NCBI GenBank assembly: GCA_002104935.1
Contig: MCGT01000008.1
Coordinates: 1 to 64,000, forward strand
From: Hesseltinella vesiculosa
Taxonomy: Eukaryota; Mucoromycota; Mucoromycetes; Mucorales; Cunninghamellaceae
Direction: 5' to 3'
Length of the DNA stretch: 64,000 bases
In this document: piece after piece, positions 34,307 to 45,844 of the stretch
How positions within the stretch are numbered: the stretch's first letter is position 1
Layout of the letters: each line of letters begins with the position of its first letter
Position numbers and translations under genes: made by a program
Notes under the pieces: generated by a model
The model's database searches: none
The model's input: only the letters and a program-made list of their open reading frames with translations
Told to the model about the DNA's origin: nothing

Positions 34307-35869
34307 ATGAACGATCCGACTACTTTTAATACCACCACTTTTTGGCGAATATGTGACTCCCAAGGAGTCTGCCACTGCGATTACCGTCTTACCATATACC
34401 ATTGCGTCGAGCAAGACGATTTTTATAAAATGAACCTGGCTGTGATTATTGCCACCGCCCTTGGATTAGTAGCAGGCATTCCAATGCTCGCCTGGCGAAC
34501 GTTTCACCACAAACAAAACATTTTCGACATACGAGAAGGTATCCCTAGACCCAAGCCTGTTGAGTCTCTCTGTTTCTTTATCATTCTTTTCAATATTGGT
34601 AAAAACGAGCTATTTTTCTACCAGGCCGGGGTTTCCTCATTCCTCGGCTTTCATTTTATCAACAGTGCGAATCATCCATGCTGTCATCACATTGACCGAC
34701 GTTGCTCCATACCCACCCCTACGTCTCTGTAAGTCATTTTTGACAATCGCCAAAAAAAAAAAAAAAAAAATGTCGTGCAACATGGCTCAATTTGGAATAC
34801 TCTCTTGCAGTCATCTTTGATCTTTGCTGGGTGTTTGCTCTGAATGGCTTTGTCAGTTACGTCTTTGGTGTCACCCAAACCCTGTTGACAGTAAGATACC
34901 CATTTTTTTTTGGGCACGACTGCTCACGGCTAGCGTTTCAATAGTCAAATCGAGTCCTTTACGATGCTTGGATCTCGTCACCAAAATTTGTGGATATATT
35001 GGGCGTGCTCATTAATATCCTCCCCTACATCTTTATGAACGTTGGCTCGATCGGCTCAGGCATCTTTGCTGCCCAAAATAACTATGACATGGCCTTCACT
35101 TTTTTGCGCGTGGGCTATTTCTCCGCTGCTATTTATACCTGTGCAGTCGGCATTTCTGTGATTTACTTTGGCCAACGGCTGATCTCCTTGATGAACGAAC
35201 CTCTCCTCCTCCACTCTAATATCCCAGCCACCTTGGCTCGGCTGAAAGCAAGCAGTTTCAAGGTAAAGAGAGTGTGTGCCGTGCAATGGTGAGCTGACGA
35301 CCTCTTTTTACCTTGCTATGGGCATATAGGTCAAGGTCACGGTGACGGTTGGCTCCATCGCCCTGGGCTGCATGTGTATTATTGCCAGTGTGTATGGTAG
35401 CATTTACACCACCGCCACCACCAATCGCGTGGCGAGTTTATTCCTCTCCAGTTTTATTTCCTTCCTTGGCCCCATCGCTTCCTTCATCATCTTGGTGGTC
35501 ATCTTTCTTTCGTAAGTCGATCGGGGAGAGTTATAAGCATGATAAACCGACGCTTTCTTCCTTTCTGGCAGACCCAATGTATTGGCAGGCATCCCGAAGC
35601 AGGACTTTGACGATGACTATGCCAACTACCCATCCTTGCACAGCACTAGCCAAGACGCCCAGCTGCACTACAAATCTGCCTCGGATCAGCACACTACGTC
35701 CTTTCTTTCCAACTGGTTCCAGTGCCTACGGCCCTCTGAACTTGCCATCGACCATCGAGATCCTGATGAAGAAAAGCAGCAGCACTTTTCCAGCATGCCA
35801 ACCTCGGAGGCACTCACTGTGCTGCAGCAAGATTCCCGCCCAGGGTCTATTTTTAAGCAACCCATTTGA
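34307..35869 (+). CDS. seven-transmembrane protein, GPCR-like, 390 aa
   Basis: I do not recognise the exact family. Exons 34307-34538, 34666-34728, 34811-34890, 34945-35262, 35330-35511 and 35572-35869, all phase-consistent. A ~40-residue N-terminus carries NTTT (possible N-glycosylation) and four Cys (CDSQGVCHCDYRLTIYHC), suggesting an extracellular disulfide-bonded end. Seven hydrophobic spans follow: NLAVIIATALGLVAG, RIIHAVITLTDV, LCWVFALNGFVSYVF, LGVLINILPYIF, VGYFSAAIYTCAVGI, VTVGSIALGCMCIIAS and FISFLGPIASFIILVV. A ~90-residue Ser/Asp/Gln-rich cytoplasmic tail ends the protein. This layout fits a fungal 7TM receptor-type protein; ligand and coupling are unknown. Confidence 0.65.
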
Positions 35870-38441
35870 GTTTTTCATCCAGCCCCATTCATTTCCCCCA
35901 GCCTTCACCATCTCTCCTTTCCCGTATATATTCACACACGTACATGTAAATAAATCTTCATCAAGCCCGACAGCAAAGCAAAAAGACACGCGCCGACTTG
36001 TTATTTTTTTTTCGGTATTGGCAGCATCCATCTGCCTTCTCACATCCATCCATGATCTCACCAGAACGGCCTTGTCTTTCCCCAATGGAGTCTCTGGCGA
36101 TCTGGTCAAAATCAATAAAAAAAAAATCCATTTCAGTCCTCCGCTGTACTGTTGCCCAAAGTGCCTGCTGAGAGTCAGCGATGCCAAGGCGGAGACTGGA
36201 TTGTGGTTGGTGGGTTTTTTTTTTTTTTTCAAAATCGAAAAAAAAAAAAAATGGGTAAGCTTCACAGCACTTTTGAGATAAGTGAGTCCAAGTGTCCTTT
36301 TCCAGGACAGTAGAAAAGGATGAATGGAAGGGATGCTGAAAAAACCAAGGCAATGAATCAAGGTCGCCACCAACGTGGTAGCCATGTCGTTTTGTCACCT
36401 CCGATTCCTCAGCTAAAGCGTTGAACCTTTTTTTCCAGAGGAACCCCTGACGATCCTTTGAAAATCCGATCCACTCTAAAACTGCCGTTCTGCATAAGAC
36501 ATGGCCATGGCTACCAAAAAACCTGACCCCTCTACACCTGAACTGTCCATGATATGCATATCAGCAGAATGCCAATGGCAACCAAACACAAACATCCTGC
36601 TGCAGTGCATATACGCGGTGTAAGTCAAGCGGGTCTGTGCTTCACATAACGTTGGCAGTTTTTAGCTGGGACTGGCCATGACCGAGCCAGCACCCATTCC
36701 GACCAAAAGCGTGCTTATTATTTATGTCCAGCTTTTTTATTCTTTTTCTTTTTTGGTTCAGAAGCTACCAATGGCAGCGACATTCCTGGGCTGAATAGGA
36801 GGTCTTTGTCGAGCGCTGAAAGGATTCAGCATGGGCCGCACGAAAGCATCGCACAAAATGGAAACGCAAAGCGCAGCCATGGCATCCAGTTGAACAAGCT
36901 AGTCATCCGAAGACGATGACATTGTGGATGGATTGACCAAGACCTTGGTCCATCAATAGGTCAACCAGCGTCCGCCTCTCCCTGAACGCCGAGCATTTGC
37001 CTTGTCTTTGAAGTCCTGAGAGGTACGTCGCTGGCCATTCCGGGCAGCAATGGCCATGGACGTGAAGATGGAGCAAGCACCCAACGGTGAGCAAAAGAAA
37101 AAAAAAACCAATAGAATGACTCACAGTATTGGCTCGCGTCTATATTTCCTTTAGCTCTCCTTTGGTAGAAATAGAGTCCACCTGCGTGGCCACACTGAAT
37201 TCTTGAGGGTGGTGCCAACCAAGCCGGTGATCGGCTTTCAACCCTGCTGAGTCTCCTCGGCATCGGTGCAAGACGGCTTTCATGAGTTGAGCACGTTTCA
37301 TTGGAGTAAAGTTCATGACAGCTCTTTTTATTTAGGAATATCGCCCCTTTTGTATTTATTTACTATGCACTGCCATGAATAGACGGTTGCACCAGCACCT
37401 TCTTTTTTCATTCCCCTTTTTAACACGAGTCACCGACATTCTCACATGCTGTGATTTGCTCTGTTCATCTGATATCTTTCGTACCTTTCCACAAGAGCGC
37501 CATCGGTAAGCAGAAAGCACAGCCGCCTTGGCATACAAAACGACAGTCTCACAGTTCCTGTCTTCCGATCTCAAAGGACTCCAATGTGGACTTTGCGCCT
37601 CTTTTTCACCATCCGACAAAAGTTTGCACATAAAAAAAAGCACAGGCGTAAGTTTGGGTTTTGGCCAAACGAGGGCTGGGTGCTCAAGTGCATGCTGATA
37701 GGGCTGATGGATAAAAATGGGATGGCATCACGTTGGAAGCAGATGCCCAATGGGCTTTTCCTGGGATTCTTAAAATGAAAAAAGACACCGTCCGAGCAAA
37801 AAGTCACGGTGTTTTTCTCATCAGCCTCTCTAAAAAAATAATAAAAAAAACGGGTTTTTTACAGTTTGGTCATCGGCTGGCAAAAAAATAAATTTCTGGT
37901 CAGGCCATTGAAAAAAAATGGTGCTTCACAAGATTGACTTTTTGCCACACTTGAGATGGTGAGTTCTTGTACTAGGCTCTGGACCGTTTTTTCAGATTGC
38001 CAAGATGCAAGGGGATGGCCAAAAATAAATAAACATGCAAAACCCAGAAACAGAATTTTGGGCGATCACCCACGAAATTTCTTCAAAGCCAATGAGGCAT
38101 TTATTTTGCTCAAGCGAGCTAATTTTAGCCAAATGTGTGTGACGGCAAAAAAAAAAATGAAAAGAACCATAAGATACCCTGGGTTTATTATCATTATTTT
38201 TTATAGGTTTGGGGCTTTGAAAAAAGAGAAATCATAAGAAAAAGATATATACAATGAAGGAGAGGAATGTGTGGTATGAGATATACAAAAAGAGGCATGG
38301 TGACACTAAAAAAAAGAACGGGGAGTGAGCAGGGAAAGGGTGCCCTGGCGAGATGAAAGGACACAAAAACATGTGTGTGCACCAGTGGTTTGAGGGTATC
38401 TTTTTTTTTTTTTTTTTTTTTTTTTGTACAAGGGAATGACC
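35870..38441. other. 2.5-kb gene-poor interval
   Basis: No supported gene. AATAAA-type signals just after 35869 fit the 3' end of the upstream gene. Later frames on both strands are short and overlap each other. A T22-25 tract lies at 38401-38425 next to the following gene's 3' end. Confidence 0.5.
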
Positions 38442-39182
38442 TCATCCGACAGTGATGGTCGTGGGACACGGGGCAGATTCTTGTGATCGTTTCCTTTTCC
38501 ATTCAACGACAGCCGGTGGAGGTGACACAATGGCGTCATGATGAAGGTCTTGGTCGAGCTGTTCATCAGGATCATCGCCAACGACGATTTTGAAACGACC
38601 CTTTTGAATGACGGAGCAAGGGCGAGAAGTATTGCAAGAAGAAGAAAACACACAAGCAAGATGTTTTTGTTTGTCGGGGTCGATATTGGTGAGGGTGGTA
38701 CTGGCTGAGTTGTTGCAAAAGCCAGAAATCGCCGAGAAGGAGGTTTGATGAGAGCTGTTGGAGCAAGAGGAGACGGACGAGGTCTGGTCTTGACAGGTGG
38801 AGGTGCGTGAGAGTTGCCAAAAGTCTTGATCGAGGATGCCAGGTTTCTTACAAGAAACAGATGTACGACATGACCGCATGGTGGCGCCTTGCAAGGATAG
38901 ATTGCTTTGGTGAGTGGTGTTGATATAGAGCTGGTCGTCGACCTCGTCGGTGGTGACGATATCAATGCCAGTGAGATGAGCAAATTCACGGGCCGTGAGG
39001 TTTTCGCATTGGATGGACGAATAACGACGACGAATGCATTTTTCTGTGGCGGCGGCCATGCAGGTGGCGGTGGGTTGCTTTGGCACTGGTTTCTTCTTCT
39101 TGGTATATTTTAATAAGCGTTTAAACCAACGAGCGGATTCGTTACAGGTAGGAGGGAGGTTTGAGGCAGCAACCACGTTCAT
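38442..39182 (-). CDS. unrecognised intronless protein, 246 aa
   Basis: Single open frame. I chose the ATG at 39182; the same frame is open up to 39380, but that extension is a low-complexity Phe/Ser-rich run that looks like untranslated leader. The protein is Ser/Thr/Cys-rich with a basic patch (RLLKYTKKKKPVPKQ), a likely ordered segment (FAHLTGIDIVTTDEVDDQLY), long Ser-rich spacers and a conserved-looking KGRFKIVVGDDP near the C-terminus. There are no membrane segments. It could be a regulatory or phosphoprotein, but I cannot name it. Confidence 0.55.
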   Translation of the reverse strand: MNVVAASNLPPTCNESARWFKRLLKYTKKKKPVPKQPTATCMAAATEKCIRRRYSSIQCENLTAREFAHLTGIDIVTTDEVDDQLYINTTHQSNLSLQGATMRSCRTSVSCKKPGILDQDFWQLSRTSTCQDQTSSVSSCSNSSHQTSFSAISGFCNNSASTTLTNIDPDKQKHLACVFSSSCNTSRPCSVIQKGRFKIVVGDDPDEQLDQDLHHDAIVSPPPAVVEWKRKRSQESAPCPTTITVG

Positions 39183-40209
39183 TAAGGTACCCAACGAAAT
39201 GCTGATACATACACAAATCAAATAAAGTAAAGAGGAGAAAAAAGGGTCAAAGTCGAAGAAGATAAAAAAAACGGGTAGGAAAGAGAAAGGGAAAAGGGAA
39301 AAGCCAGAAGAAAAAAAGTTTTTTGTTCCGCCAAGGGCATCACACATAAAAAAAGAGTTCCTCTCGTCAATAAGCCTCAATCTCCGACTCTTTTCATGTC
39401 ATTCGGCAAACAAATATGTTTTTCGTTGCACAACAGGTGATTTGCTCCAAAGGCGATCAATCAGCGGCGATGAGCCTCTCTTTCACTTTCAGAGCCACGT
39501 GGCTTCCTTTTTTTTTTTCATTTACTTTATATTTTATATACGATACGGAAAGCATAACATCGTTTGGAATGCCTTTTGGTCATTCCAGGAGGGATTGGGC
39601 CCGTGCTGTTGGCGGATACTGTTTTTCCAAAATCAAATGTCGCACGCAGATTGTGAAAAATGAAAAAGTCAGCCACTACGAAAAAGGACAAATAGGTGAG
39701 TGAGAATAAGAACAAACAACCAATGAGTGATTCGCTTACCTTGTTTCATTTTTGTTAGAACCGAGCTTATTTTTGAGCACTTACTTTTATAAAAGCATCA
39801 AATGTTGATATCCACGTTTTGAATGGATGCTATAGAAAAAAAAAATTATGCTTGCAAAGGACGGCCAGGGCGTTGCCAGGGAAGAGAGCGGGTTTGGGAG
39901 GCTTCCCAGGTTGTAAGAATGATTGCCATTGCTGAGGCAGCTAGTGTAAACTTTGGCTAATAAACACAGCAAGTAATTCAATTAGAATCTTTTCAGGTTT
40001 ATTAGTACTTCCAAAATTCGAATGAAGAAGAAAAAGAAACTAAGGGAAAATAAAAAAAAGGATTTAAGCAATACGACTAGGTGCGGAGTTTATTCGTGCA
40101 CTTGTCTAATTCTAGAACAAGTCTCCGCACAGTGGATCTCCCTCAGCTTGCATATTTATTTCTTCCTGACGCTAATACGCACGAAAGAGCAAAGCATTCT
40201 ATACACCGT
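39183..40209. other. spacer 3' of the Fanzor gene
   Basis: No protein gene seen. If the neighbouring nuclease uses a guide RNA encoded beyond its ORF, as TnpB does, the part next to 40210 is where it would lie. I cannot identify such an RNA by eye. Confidence 0.4.
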
Positions 40210-42288
40210 TTACGTCTTAGCTAGGGCGCATGCCACAGCTAGTCGGTCACGTTCAAAAACTGTTCGACAGGTTGAACATGACTTCAAAGCAAAGATCCCT
40301 TGGCCACCAATACGGAAATTTTCAACACGCTGGTGCTGGCATCCATGCGATACACACATCTAGACCCCCCCCCAAACAAAAGTAGATGTGAGCAAAATAG
40401 GTAGGCAAGCCGCCACTCTTGCATTGGCATACCCGAGAGGTGCGGAATTCATCAATAGAAAAGACAAGGCACTTCCCTCTTGCCATGTGCTCCAGTAGGA
40501 GTCGACGAATCATCTCCGACGCTCCAGTGATGTGACCTTTGAAGCCCTTGCGATTGACGTTTTGCTTCATTCCAGAGCCAAACGCAATTGCCGGAACTTT
40601 GGTGACACCATCGTTCTTGACTACGCCATGCAAAATCCTTGTGGAATCCTTCATTGGTCTACCAAAGATGTCAAGCATATAATATAAAATAAAAAAGGCG
40701 GTGAACAAAAAAAAAGCCTTTGCTAGGGATGGCTTACAGTGGAGGGGGCCGAGAATCCAATGTATGGATTAGGTCGCGCTCTAAAGCATTAAGGGACTCC
40801 ACAGCTATGGGAACCAACGGAGCTTGTAATTGTGAGCGGGCCAGAGATCGTTGAGCTGCCATTGAGGCAAGTACGTGGATGTGATTCATCAACTTTTTCT
40901 TGTAGGCTTTGTTCCTTCGGTTCCTTCGGTTTCGCTTGGTGCGCCATGTCTGTCGTTTGGATTTGTTGTACTTCTTTCCTCCAGTCATGAGCACGTTTGC
41001 ACCAAATGCTGTCGCCCGCTGTTTCCCTCGATAGCCATTGAACCGGTCAACGAGGCTCTGCCGATTGTAGAATTCGCAGATGGCGGGTAGATTGGCCAGA
41101 ATTTTTCTGATGCGCGCAAAATAAACGTCTGGTGATGCTGTCTTGGCTGTCCCGATCGTTGATTCGAATGTTTGAAACGTCACTGCGTCTGAAGATCCAG
41201 GCATGTTGACCCAGGTGTGATTCTTTCGATAGGCCAGTGCTTTCATGCGGCTTGTATGCCCGCTCTGTGCATGCAGTTCCTTGGCGGTGACTCGGCGCAA
41301 GGGCAATGGGCTTGTATCAAGCACTCGTGCGCCATCATCAGATTCATCAGCATCACTAGGGACACAGGTGCACAACCGGCGGCTATGTTGGTCATCCACA
41401 TTGGCTGGCTTCTTCCCTTGTCGACGCGGTATCAACGATCCAGGGTCTGTGTCAGGCATAGGTATCGGTCCGATGGCTGTAACTGTGGTTCGTCGCCCAG
41501 GGTCAATTGTCGAGAAATTGAAGCGATTTCGCACATCATGATCCATGGGTGCCAGGTCTTCGAGGCGAGCCTCTTTCATTGGTAAGCCTGAAATGCGACT
41601 AAAAGTGAAGTTCACCTCCACACCGTTCGTTGAAACCATCAACAGGGGATCATGCATTAATGGATCGAGCAAATCTTCGTGTCTGGGAAAAAAAGTCAGC
41701 AACAGTTGCCTTTTGATAACAGAAAAAAATAAGGTACCGATGGATATCAAAGTGCTCCATGCGAAACAAATCAAAATACGTCTTCAGGGACAGGAACGCT
41801 GATGGGACAGACAGATCCGAATCACCAGTGCCCTGACGGGCAGTGGGTCTTGCTCGGCTGTGTACGGGACTGTAACAGTGAATGTTTTCCGGAACGAGGT
41901 CGACGTGGCGTAGTCCCCATGATGGCTGCGGAAGGACGGCAAATGGCTTTGGCAGTGGATGATCCAAGAATGGGTGGTTGTCGTACTGTTCCATGGATGC
42001 GGTAGCTTCTAAGAGCAATTGGATCGAGTGATGTGGATGTTGTTTAAGATATCCAGCTGTGATGATTCCCACGTACTGAGGCTTGAAGACAAACAACTGC
42101 GTAACCAGTGCGTTTCCCAGGTCAGTGTAGGCGGTGATGGTGTGTGGCATATCTTCTGGCCATTCAGCATGGTCGAGCACGGCCGTCCAGTCAATGGCAG
42201 GATGATACTGTTCAGTCTTCATGGCAAAGTGAATATAAGATTCATCCACGAGCTTGGTCACAATCCACTTTGGTGGTTGAGTGGGCCA

Positions 42289-42321
<33 letters not shown>

Positions 42322-43394
42322 GTTGAGTTAGCCATCCCAGATTCACCCTCAGCATCGCTCTTTTTTAAAGAGGCCTTACATTTCCACAAAGCATAAGCGC
42401 TAGAAATCGGATGTACGACTTGAATTTGGCCTCAAAGTGTTCATTCGTAGATTCGTTGTAGCCGGTTGCCATATGGTCCAAGGCGCATTTGATTGTATTT
42501 GCGTCAATAGAACCAGGGGGAGGCGCGAACAGCAGAGACGGGGAACCAGGTTCTGCAGCCAATGCAGCTTGGAGGGAACCAAAATGGCCAAGGAGTTCGG
42601 GTGGGAGCTGCCCTGCAAATCCTCCCACGTTTTGGTCACCACGTAAGAGCATGTATACCTTGTATAGTCCATTGCCATTCATGACAGTTCGCACGAGTTG
42701 CTGAGGATAGGTCAGGATAAAGTGGTTGACAAACAACCCAACGCGTAGGATGAGCTGACGTAACTGTTGGCTAGCGTCAGTCACATTTTGTTGAAGAGTC
42801 AGCATGTGATCAGGTCGCACGGCTAAGTCAAAAGAGAGTTTTCTTGTATATTCCTCACGATTTGGCAAGACATCGTCGTAATACTGCTTTTTCGTTGGCC
42901 GCATGTGTGATCTGGGTGTGGCATCAGGGTTGGCAGTTTCAAGCTTGCGTTTTCGACGGCCTTCTTTCTTATCTTTTTCAATATTGGCTTGTTCATCACG
43001 ATTAGCTGACTTGGTGGATGTCGATGCTTAAAAAAAAACCAGAGTGAGCCACTTTCCAGAAGGACACTGGAAGGTGCCTTTGGAAACTTACGTCCAGCTT
43101 CTTGGTAATGTTCGCAGGCAGCACTCTTTTTTGTAGCGTGACCTTCTCTTCCACAGCTATTACAAAACACAAGACCTACTCCAACAAAAGCGAAGCATTC
43201 ATTTTTGCTGGTTTTTTTTTTTTTTTTTTTTTTTGAAAACAGAACGTACTTCGTCGGTTGGCTGCCAATTGAGTCATCAGGATAATTCGATCTGTGGGGT
43301 CCAGATCCAGGTGATCCATGTTGTCCAAAAGATCTTGCTCAGTATCGTATGTGAATGACGACACTATGTTTGTAAAAAGATCTTTTGAAATCAT
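40210..43394 (-). CDS. Fanzor (eukaryotic TnpB-like RNA-guided nuclease), 915 aa
   Basis: Seven exons: 43250-43394, 43092-43175, 42380-43026, 41738-42288, 40738-41682, 40433-40658 and 40210-40359. The N-terminus has a zinc-knuckle-like CNSCGREGH (Cys ~53/56, His ~61). The RuvC-I motif is STIDPGRRTTVTA with Asp ~536. A helical, Lys/Arg-rich region follows, then AIAFGSG and KGH. Next is DEFRTS (about 860-865), directly before a zinc ribbon (Cys ~868 and 873 with His ~871, then Cys ~894 and 897) and the RuvC-III ERD with Asp ~904. This order is that of Fanzor/TnpB proteins. The last intron (GTATGC ... CTAG, 73 nt, with a G9 run) is needed to recover the zinc ribbon. The frame is open throughout, so the protein may be functional. 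A truncated copy lies just upstream. Confidence 0.75.
42289..42379 (-). other. Fanzor intron with T/A palindrome at its 3' splice site
   Basis: The intron between exons 3 and 4 ends with a T12 tract followed directly by an A-tract of about 18 and then AG|TGG. The two tracts form a perfect hairpin, so the acceptor is preceded by purines rather than the usual pyrimidines. Confidence 0.55.
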
Positions 43395-43689
43395 GATGAA
43401 AAGAGGAAAGAAAAGGTCGAAAATGATCAAACTCCTCTCCAAATTTAAAGGGAAAAATCTTTTGAAACTGCGGTCATTCCATTTTTAAATGAAAACAAGA
43501 AATGAACAAGCCTAGCTGTCTTATTGAACAACATATAAACAAGGATTGTTTTATTTCAGATTGTTTTTTATAATAGAGTTGCCACAGAAGAATGGAGAGG
43601 GGGGGGGAAGCTTGAGATGGGAGACATGCACACTTTTCAGATCCTTGGAACCTTTCCACATTTCCAAGGTCAACCAGGTCGAAAACAGG

Positions 43690-44141
43690 GTGGCATCAGG
43701 GTTGGCAGCTTCAAGTTTATATTTTCGACGGTCGGCTTGCTTACCATTTTCAATATTGGCTTGTTCATCAAAATCAGTTGACCTAGAGGATGGTCGATGA
43801 TTTTTTTTTTTTTAAAAAAAAAAGTGAGCCGCTTTCAGAAGGACGATGGAAGGTAACTTGGGAACTTACGTCCAGTTTCAAGATGAAGGTTACAAGCACG
43901 ACTCTTCTTTGCAGCATGACCATCTCCTCCACAGATATTACAAAACAAGAGAATATCAACATCAATAAATGTTTCACTGTTATAGGAGAATAGCTTACCT
44001 GGCCGGCTGGCCACAAATTGAGTCATGAGGATAATTCGATCCGCGGGATCCAGATCCAGGCGACCCTTGTAACCCACTAAGTCATGTTCAGTATCATATG
44101 TGAACGACGATACTATGCTTGTAAAAAGGTCTTTTGAAATC
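43690..44141 (-). pseudogene. truncated 5' copy of the Fanzor gene (exons 1-3 only)
   Basis: Paralogue of the first three exons of the gene at 40210-43394, in the same orientation and immediately upstream. It starts with MISKDLFTSIVSSFTYDTE (ATG at 44141), continues with the zinc-knuckle CNICGGDGHAAKKS, then a SxSTDFDEQANIEN segment, and loses similarity near 43690 at NPDAT. The nuclease domain is absent. It also has a T12A11 palindrome (43800-43822) at the intron-exon boundary. Confidence 0.7.
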
Positions 44142-44574
44142 ATGATGATGACTGGAAAGAAACCGGTCGCAAAAGATTAAAGCTCCCTTCCATTTTGGAC
44201 GGTCGGCACCTGAAACAAAAGAGGGTCGCATGAAATCAGGTTCTGACGCCTCTTTTTTATTTAAAAACAAATGTCTTTACGTGAGTAATGCATGAGTAAG
44301 ACTAGTAAGACGTCTAATCTTTCAAACCATAGCAAACAAGCGATCTTCAAGTTTAAACCGAAAGAATATCTCATCGAGTGACTGGCCTGAAGGTAAGCAT
44401 TATATTAAACCAACAAAAAAATCAAGATCCGTTTGTTATCAATTGGTTCTCAATCCCAAGAACCAGTTTTCAATGGCAATGATCCTCTTGTAAAAAGCAG
44501 GAAGCACTAGATCTTGCTTCCTCCTCCTCTCAGTCATTGCAGCAATTTAACTTTTTTTTTTCTTTTTAATTCAG

Positions 44575-45021
44575 CCAAGGATATCATTGCCATTCATGGC
44601 GATAGTTCAGATGAGGGCGACATTTATAACTTTGAACTGCAGGCCAAGCGTAAGCTCCGTGTGCCTCGAAAAAGAGAGATCACATGTCCGCATGTAATCT
44701 GGATCTCACCGCGCCTGCCTGTCTCGTAGGAAAGAAACGCAAATGTCTCTCTCTCAAGAAAACTGGTGCCAAGGGTAAGGTGGATTGGAGCAATTTGACA
44801 GCAAGGCAGTCTGGTTATCTTTTTTTTTTTTTTTCACAGAGCCCGACGAAAAAGAAGCTTTTTCTTTCACAGATCCTGGCGAGAATGATTGGAAGGTTGC
44901 CATTCTCAAAGATGCTCCTAAGTTATTGGCCAAAGAAAAAGCCGGAGTACTCAAAAGTAATCATGGTGGACAAAGCTTGAATTGGTCAGAGCATGTTGAT
45001 GTAGCTAACCAATTTGACTAG
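44575..45021 (+). pseudogene. unrecognised multi-exon gene or pseudogene
   Basis: Three phase-consistent exons with good splice signals, 44575-44649, 44730-44774 and 44840-45021. They read AKDIIAIHGDSSDEG, KKRKCLSLKKTGAK, and EPDEKEAFSFTDPGEND to VDVANQFD, then TAG. After the TAG the same frame continues with protein-like HPILPLINSLFGGNVDWFK to a good GTAAGC donor at 45079. A further acceptor-led exon near 45397-45588 encodes RKPIQIQRAILRNLLRQH. So either translation ends at 45021 or a stop has interrupted a longer gene. No first exon was found. The family is not recognised. Confidence 0.4.
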
Positions 45022-45844
45022 CACCCGATATTACCTCTTATCAACAGTCTGTTCGGGGGGAATGTGGACTGGTTCAAGGTAAGCAACAGAATACAATGAC
45101 TACGTTTTTGAAGGATAAAATAGATGAGGAAAGAAGCAGCAAGGGCTTGCCATTTTTTCGTACAAATTCGAAAGTCCTCCAGTCCAGCGGCGGCCCCGCA
45201 TGTTTGCCTTCCTCACAGAGTAAATGCCATAACCCCACGAAAGCCGAAAAAAAAATAAGGCATGGCAAAGTCTAAGTAATATGTTTAGAAGAATCTCTCC
45301 CACCACTGAAGCGTTCATGTATACCCTCAGCCAACAATCAAGGTACTTGGTCAATTTGTCGATTCTGATTTTTTTATACTTCTCATTTCTCTAGCCCTGA
45401 TGGATACAATGACTCGAAAACCCATCCAGATTCAACGCGCCATTCTGAGAAACCTGCTTCGCCAACACCCAGACAACACTACCCTACTGAATCAAGCCAT
45501 TAGCCTTGAGGAAACCGATGTCAAGGAGCGGCCAATCGCTATCAGTCTTTTAGTAAAGCATAGCAGCAATCAAAAATTAAAAAAATGAATGTCCTCTATG
45601 CCAAACATCCTCTTACTCAAGACCATAAACAAGTTGGTACCCACCAATGGTTCTTTTTTATTTTAGAGTGGGTTCTCAAACCACTTAAAATTTCATATCC
45701 ATACTCCGCTCCAGCACATCAAGCACAGTAGTGCCTGGTTTTGGTCGATTGAGATTTTAATTGGTCAGCACTATTAAAGTCACCGACGTCGTTCCAAAAG
45801 CGGATCGGCATGCGACTTTGTGATTGCGACATGTTTTGCCGAAA

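Noticed and set aside
36903..37263. Minus-strand frames of 73-100 codons.
   Set aside because: Two overlapping frames compete, neither has recognisable motifs or matching splice sites.
39183..39380. Upstream extension of the 38442-39182 protein to an ATG at 39380.
   Set aside because: The added 66 residues are a Phe/Ser-rich low-complexity run typical of a translated leader.
40359..40432. Fanzor gene being a pseudogene because the frame after EFRTSR loses the zinc ribbon.
   Set aside because: A GTATGC ... CTAG intron restores CVSHGC, CSTC and ERD in frame, which is unlikely by chance.
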